41,804 nt of DNA from CAZIUL01 sp964542475 (GTDB lineage: Bacteria > Planctomycetota > B15-G4 > CAYZWU01), in assembly GCA_964542475.1 (NCBI GenBank), contig CAZIUL010000037.1, forward strand, positions 1-41,804, written 5' to 3'. Positions within the stretch are counted from its first letter, which is position 1. Each line of letters begins with the position of its first letter. Positions 38,975 to 41,804 of this stretch are shown one piece after another. Below the pieces are notes generated by a model. The model was given only the letters and a program-made list of their open reading frames with translations, had not been told where the DNA came from and ran no database searches. Position numbers and translations under genes: made by a program.

Positions 38975-40342
38975 ATGAAACAGTCCATTCTATTGTCCTT
39001 CTCGGTCCTTGTCGCGTGCACAGCTTTTTTTCCTTCCTGCGGAAGGGGGGGGGCAGCGGACAAGCCGTCCATACTGCTCGTTACCTTGGACACCACCCGC
39101 GCGGACCGGCTCGGGTGCTACGGGTTCGAGGGTGCAAAAACACCTGTTCTGGATGCGCTCGCCGAGGAGGGCATACGTTTTGAAACGGCCCTGGCCCAGG
39201 CCGCTGTAACGCCTGTTTCCATAGCCTCCATCATGACCGGGCTCTATCCGTTCCAGCACGGGGTCAGGGTGATACACGGGTCCGATTGTTTTTCCTTGAA
39301 GAAGGGGGTGTGCCCTACGCTCGCTACCATGCTGAAAAAACAGGGCTACAGAACCGCCGCGTTCGTGTCGGCTTTCACCGCCTCGTCATACTACGGCCTG
39401 CACCACGGCTTCGACCTGTTCGACGAGGGATTTCTCGATGACAGCGAAGCGGCTATGCAGGTTGGAGCCGACGGAACAGCTGACTGGGCCGCGGATGAAA
39501 ACCAGCGCCGCGCCGATGCCACAGCGGACAGGGCGATCGCCTGGTTCGCTGATGACAGCGCCCCTTTTTTCGTGTGGATTCACCTTTTCGATCCGCACGA
39601 CCCCTGCCTGACCCCGCCGCACGGCTTCTGCGAGCCGTTCCTTGAGGGTACCGTCACGAGCGAGCAGGCCACCAGGGCGCTGTACGATGCCGAGGTGGCT
39701 TTCATGGACTTGAACCTCGGGCGCGTTATCAGCCATCTTGAGAAGACCGGGCAATACGAAGACACGATGGTGGTCGTGTCGAACGATCACGGCGAGGGGT
39801 TGGGGGATCATGGCTGGTGGTATCACCGGATACTTTACCAGGAGCAGCTCAGGATGCCGCTCATCCTGCGCCTTCCGGAGGGGCCGGGGCAAATGGTCGT
39901 TCAGGAGCTTGTGCGCAGCATTGACATAGTACCGACCATACTCGAGTTCGCCGGAGCAGAAACGCCGTCGCTCCCCGGTAAAAGCCTGATGAGCCTGATC
40001 AGGGGCGAGCAGGAACCCGGGCGGATCTCATACGCGGACGCTTTGATCACGCTCGACAGCAACAAGCCCGCACACATCGAGGATCCATACAACGACCTGA
40101 TGTACAGCGTCACCACCGATTCGTGGAAGCTGATCTACAGGAGCATGAACCCTGAAAGATCGGAGCTTTATCGTATCGATGAGGATCCGCGCGAGGAACG
40201 AAATGTGATATCAAAGTTTCCAGAAATGCGAGCCCGGCTTCTGAAGCTCATACAAAAGCCGGGGATTATGATCGACCAGCTCATCCCGCCCGCATCCGGG
40301 AGCGATGCAGCAAAACAGCTGGAGGATCTGGGGTACCTGTAG
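38975..40342 (+). CDS. Lipoprotein, sulfatase/alkaline phosphatase superfamily
   Basis: 455 residues. A lipoprotein signal with lipobox FFPSC (~residue 22) leads into SILLVTLDTTRADRLGCYGF (metal Asp38/39 region), QAAVTPVSIASIMTGLYPFQHGV, IHLFDPHDPC, VVSNDHGEGLGDHG (Asp271, His272) and DIVPTILEFAG. At the formylglycine position it has Thr79 (T-P-V-S), so classical sulfatase chemistry is doubtful; hydrolysis or transfer of a phospho- or sulfo-ester in the envelope remains the best general guess. It ends LEDLGYL. It converges on the related gene 40396-41802, the stops being 53 nt apart. Confidence 0.88.
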   Translation: MKQSILLSFSVLVACTAFFPSCGRGGAADKPSILLVTLDTTRADRLGCYGFEGAKTPVLDALAEEGIRFETALAQAAVTPVSIASIMTGLYPFQHGVRVIHGSDCFSLKKGVCPTLATMLKKQGYRTAAFVSAFTASSYYGLHHGFDLFDEGFLDDSEAAMQVGADGTADWAADENQRRADATADRAIAWFADDSAPFFVWIHLFDPHDPCLTPPHGFCEPFLEGTVTSEQATRALYDAEVAFMDLNLGRVISHLEKTGQYEDTMVVVSNDHGEGLGDHGWWYHRILYQEQLRMPLILRLPEGPGQMVVQELVRSIDIVPTILEFAGAETPSLPGKSLMSLIRGEQEPGRISYADALITLDSNKPAHIEDPYNDLMYSVTTDSWKLIYRSMNPERSELYRIDEDPREERNVISKFPEMRARLLKLIQKPGIMIDQLIPPASGSDAAKQLEDLGYL

Positions 40343-40370
40343 GGACGACCGGCCGGTCGTAGCCCGTCCC
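40340..40370. repeat. GTAGGGACG palindromic repeat, copy 3
   Basis: GTAGGGACGACCGGCCGGTCGTAGCCCGTCCC contains a perfect 16-bp palindrome (40345-40360) and an outer GGGAC/GTCCC match. It begins at the stop codon of the 38975-40342 gene and lies between two convergent genes, where a two-way transcription stop would fit. It has the same head as the copies at 27571 and 38882. Confidence 0.75.
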
Positions 40371-40395
40371 CGATCCCGATTTCGATCCCCTTCCC

Positions 40396-41802
40396 CTACT
40401 CGCCGATATAACCCAGCTCCTTCAGCTGCTCGAGCCCTTTTTGATCGAGAATGACGGAGCGTGTCTTTGCCTGCAAAAGGCTGCCTGCAAAAGCATCCAT
40501 CTCTTTTTTCATTTTTTCAGCCATCTTCGGCTTGAGCGCGATCAGGTTGTTCATCTCTTTCGGGTCAGCAGAAAGATCGTAGAACTCCGGCAAAACATTA
40601 TTCGGAAAGATCGTCTCGATGTACTTCCAGTGACCGACCTGAAACGAACGGGATTTCACCGTTTTGACGGCGCGTATTCCGGCCTCGCTGAAAAGCGGAA
40701 GATCTTCGGCTTGAGCCCCGTGTATGAGCGGGACCAGGCTTTTACCATGAATCTGTTCGGGCGCGGAAATGCCCAGAAGATCGAGCAAAGTGGGCAGGAC
40801 ATCGATGTTCCTGGTGGTTGATTCTATCCTCGCGGGTGCGATACCAGGCGCGCGGATGATGAGCGGCACATGAAGCTGATCCTTGTAGAGAGTGTATCCG
40901 TGAAGCACTCCTCCGTGGTCGAAAAACTCCTCACCGTGGTCCGACAGCACGGCCACAACGGTGTTCTCGGCTAGCTCCTGTTCATCGAGAAAACCGAGGA
41001 GCTCCTTGAAAGAGCTGTCAAAGCAGCGGATGTCCTGGTCGTACAGATCCACGATCCGCCGTTTGTCGGTATCCGCAGTCTCGAAGCTGCCTTTGAGGAT
41101 CTCGTCTAGCTGAAGGTGCTCCCCGGTTATGGGACCTTTGTAGTCAGCGTCGAGGAACAAGCGGTCGAACTGTTCAATGGAGCCGTACGGGCTGTGCGGC
41201 TCCATGTAGTGGAGGTACATGAAAAACGGGGCGTCCTTTGCTTTTGTTATCCATTTTGCGGCGAGCGAGTTGATCACGCTTGCATGCGTGTGCATGTGAA
41301 CCGGCGTGTATTCGTCGAAACCCTGGCTGAACCCGAATTGCCGGTACAGGTTCGGGTTGGCCACGATTGCGCCGCACCTGTATCCCGCGGTTTTCAACAG
41401 TTCTGCGAGAGTTGTGCGCGACTTCTCCAGCACGCCAACGCCATCCCATCGATCAAGCGGATTCACCACACCGTGGCTTTTTACATGCAGGGACGTGAAA
41501 ATGCTCGCAACCGACGGGCCTGTGCGGGAGGCGTGCGAATGGTGAGCCATGAACGCGACAGCCTCTTCTGTGAAGCGGTCCAGTGTGGGAGATGTTTTTC
41601 TGGTGTAACCGTGGTAACCGAGATGGTCCGCTCTCAAGGTGTCCACCAGAACGATGACCAGGTTGGGAGGGGAGCCTGACCCGGACCCGGATCCGTTCGA
41701 GCAGGAGTGTAAGGAACATAACATGAAAACAACAAGTGTCGCGGACACCAAGCGCGTCCTGCCTGAGGAGGGCCAACATGAAAAAACGCCTGCGTGGTTC
41801 AT
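40396..41802 (-). CDS. Lipoprotein, sulfatase/alkaline phosphatase superfamily (start uncertain)
   Basis: Up to 468 residues. A hydrophobic signal with a Cys (LVVFMLCSLHSC) suggests a lipoprotein. Core motifs are NLVIVLVDTLRADHLGYHGY, SRTGPSVASIFTSLHVKSHGV, HYMEPHSPYG, VLSDHGEEFFDHGGVLHGYT and NIDVLPTLLDLLGI. Position 94 is Thr (T-G-P-S) instead of the formylglycine Cys/Ser, the same change as in the two related genes. The C-terminus LKELGYIGE matches the family. The first ATG, at 41802, lies two bases from the window edge and gives an unusually long region before the signal core; a TTG at 41751 with AGGA upstream is an alternative, so the true start is open. Confidence 0.82.
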   Translation of the reverse strand: MNHAGVFSCWPSSGRTRLVSATLVVFMLCSLHSCSNGSGSGSGSPPNLVIVLVDTLRADHLGYHGYTRKTSPTLDRFTEEAVAFMAHHSHASRTGPSVASIFTSLHVKSHGVVNPLDRWDGVGVLEKSRTTLAELLKTAGYRCGAIVANPNLYRQFGFSQGFDEYTPVHMHTHASVINSLAAKWITKAKDAPFFMYLHYMEPHSPYGSIEQFDRLFLDADYKGPITGEHLQLDEILKGSFETADTDKRRIVDLYDQDIRCFDSSFKELLGFLDEQELAENTVVAVLSDHGEEFFDHGGVLHGYTLYKDQLHVPLIIRAPGIAPARIESTTRNIDVLPTLLDLLGISAPEQIHGKSLVPLIHGAQAEDLPLFSEAGIRAVKTVKSRSFQVGHWKYIETIFPNNVLPEFYDLSADPKEMNNLIALKPKMAEKMKKEMDAFAGSLLQAKTRSVILDQKGLEQLKELGYIGE

Positions 41803-41804
41803 GG

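Overview
The window looks like chromosomal DNA from a Gram-negative-type, probably uncultured bacterium. It is GC-rich, uses ATG, GTG and TTG starts behind GGAGG-like ribosome sites, and has several lipobox signal peptides. Bacterial housekeeping genes (xseA/xseB, feoB, rsmG, three sigma-factor-like genes, Rrf2) sit beside a phenylalanyl-tRNA synthetase pair of the archaeal/eukaryotic type. Among bacteria that type is best known from spirochaetes, but nothing else here is spirochaete-specific, so I leave the phylum open.

Left part (1-11.7 kb): an acyl-CoA synthetase (ADP-forming type, cut by the window edge) overlaps the end of a 1372-residue redox protein. That protein joins a membrane anchor, a large unassigned region, two SagB/nitroreductase-like domains, a covalent-FMN domain and a NosR/NapH-like membrane polyferredoxin. 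Divergent from it runs archaeal-type pheS-pheT. Next come a lipoprotein ApbE (the enzyme class that attaches FMN to such domains) and a divergent Rrf2 regulator with a probable Fe-S cysteine cluster.

Middle (11.7-29.3 kb): a divergent sigma-like gene; an iron operon (DtxR-FeoA fusion plus FeoB) behind a 26-bp palindrome; a SpeD-SpeE fusion for spermidine synthesis; a second divergent sigma-like gene; a 172-nt imperfect hairpin in a 512-nt gap; an HD-domain protein; xseA-xseB; a DegT-type aminotransferase; a compact carbamoyltransferase cluster (SxtJ-like small membrane protein, NodU-type carbamoyltransferase, SGNH/AlgJ-like membrane protein); a Na+/H+ antiporter; and an RsmG-SpoU methyltransferase fusion.

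Right part (29.3-41.8 kb): this part is rich in alkaline-phosphatase-superfamily enzymes. It holds one phosphomutase-like metalloenzyme translationally coupled to a large lipoprotein, and two further lipoproteins. All three lipoproteins have Thr where true sulfatases have the formylglycine Cys/Ser. Between them lie a Ser/Thr kinase with a cyclic-nucleotide-binding domain and an operon of ECF sigma factor, membrane anti-sigma factor with a long repeat-like domain, and a secreted protein. The picture is envelope-centred: extracytoplasmic electron transfer, surface-polymer modification and phospho/sulfo-ester chemistry, with envelope-stress-type signalling.

Two small dispersed repeats occur in the gaps: palindromes starting GTAGGGGCG/GTAGGGACG (three copies, all just after genes) and an ATCCGTG-CATCCGTGGTTC motif (two copies, one of which supplies the stop codon of the methyltransferase fusion). 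No tRNA, rRNA, CRISPR array, insertion sequence or phage gene was seen.
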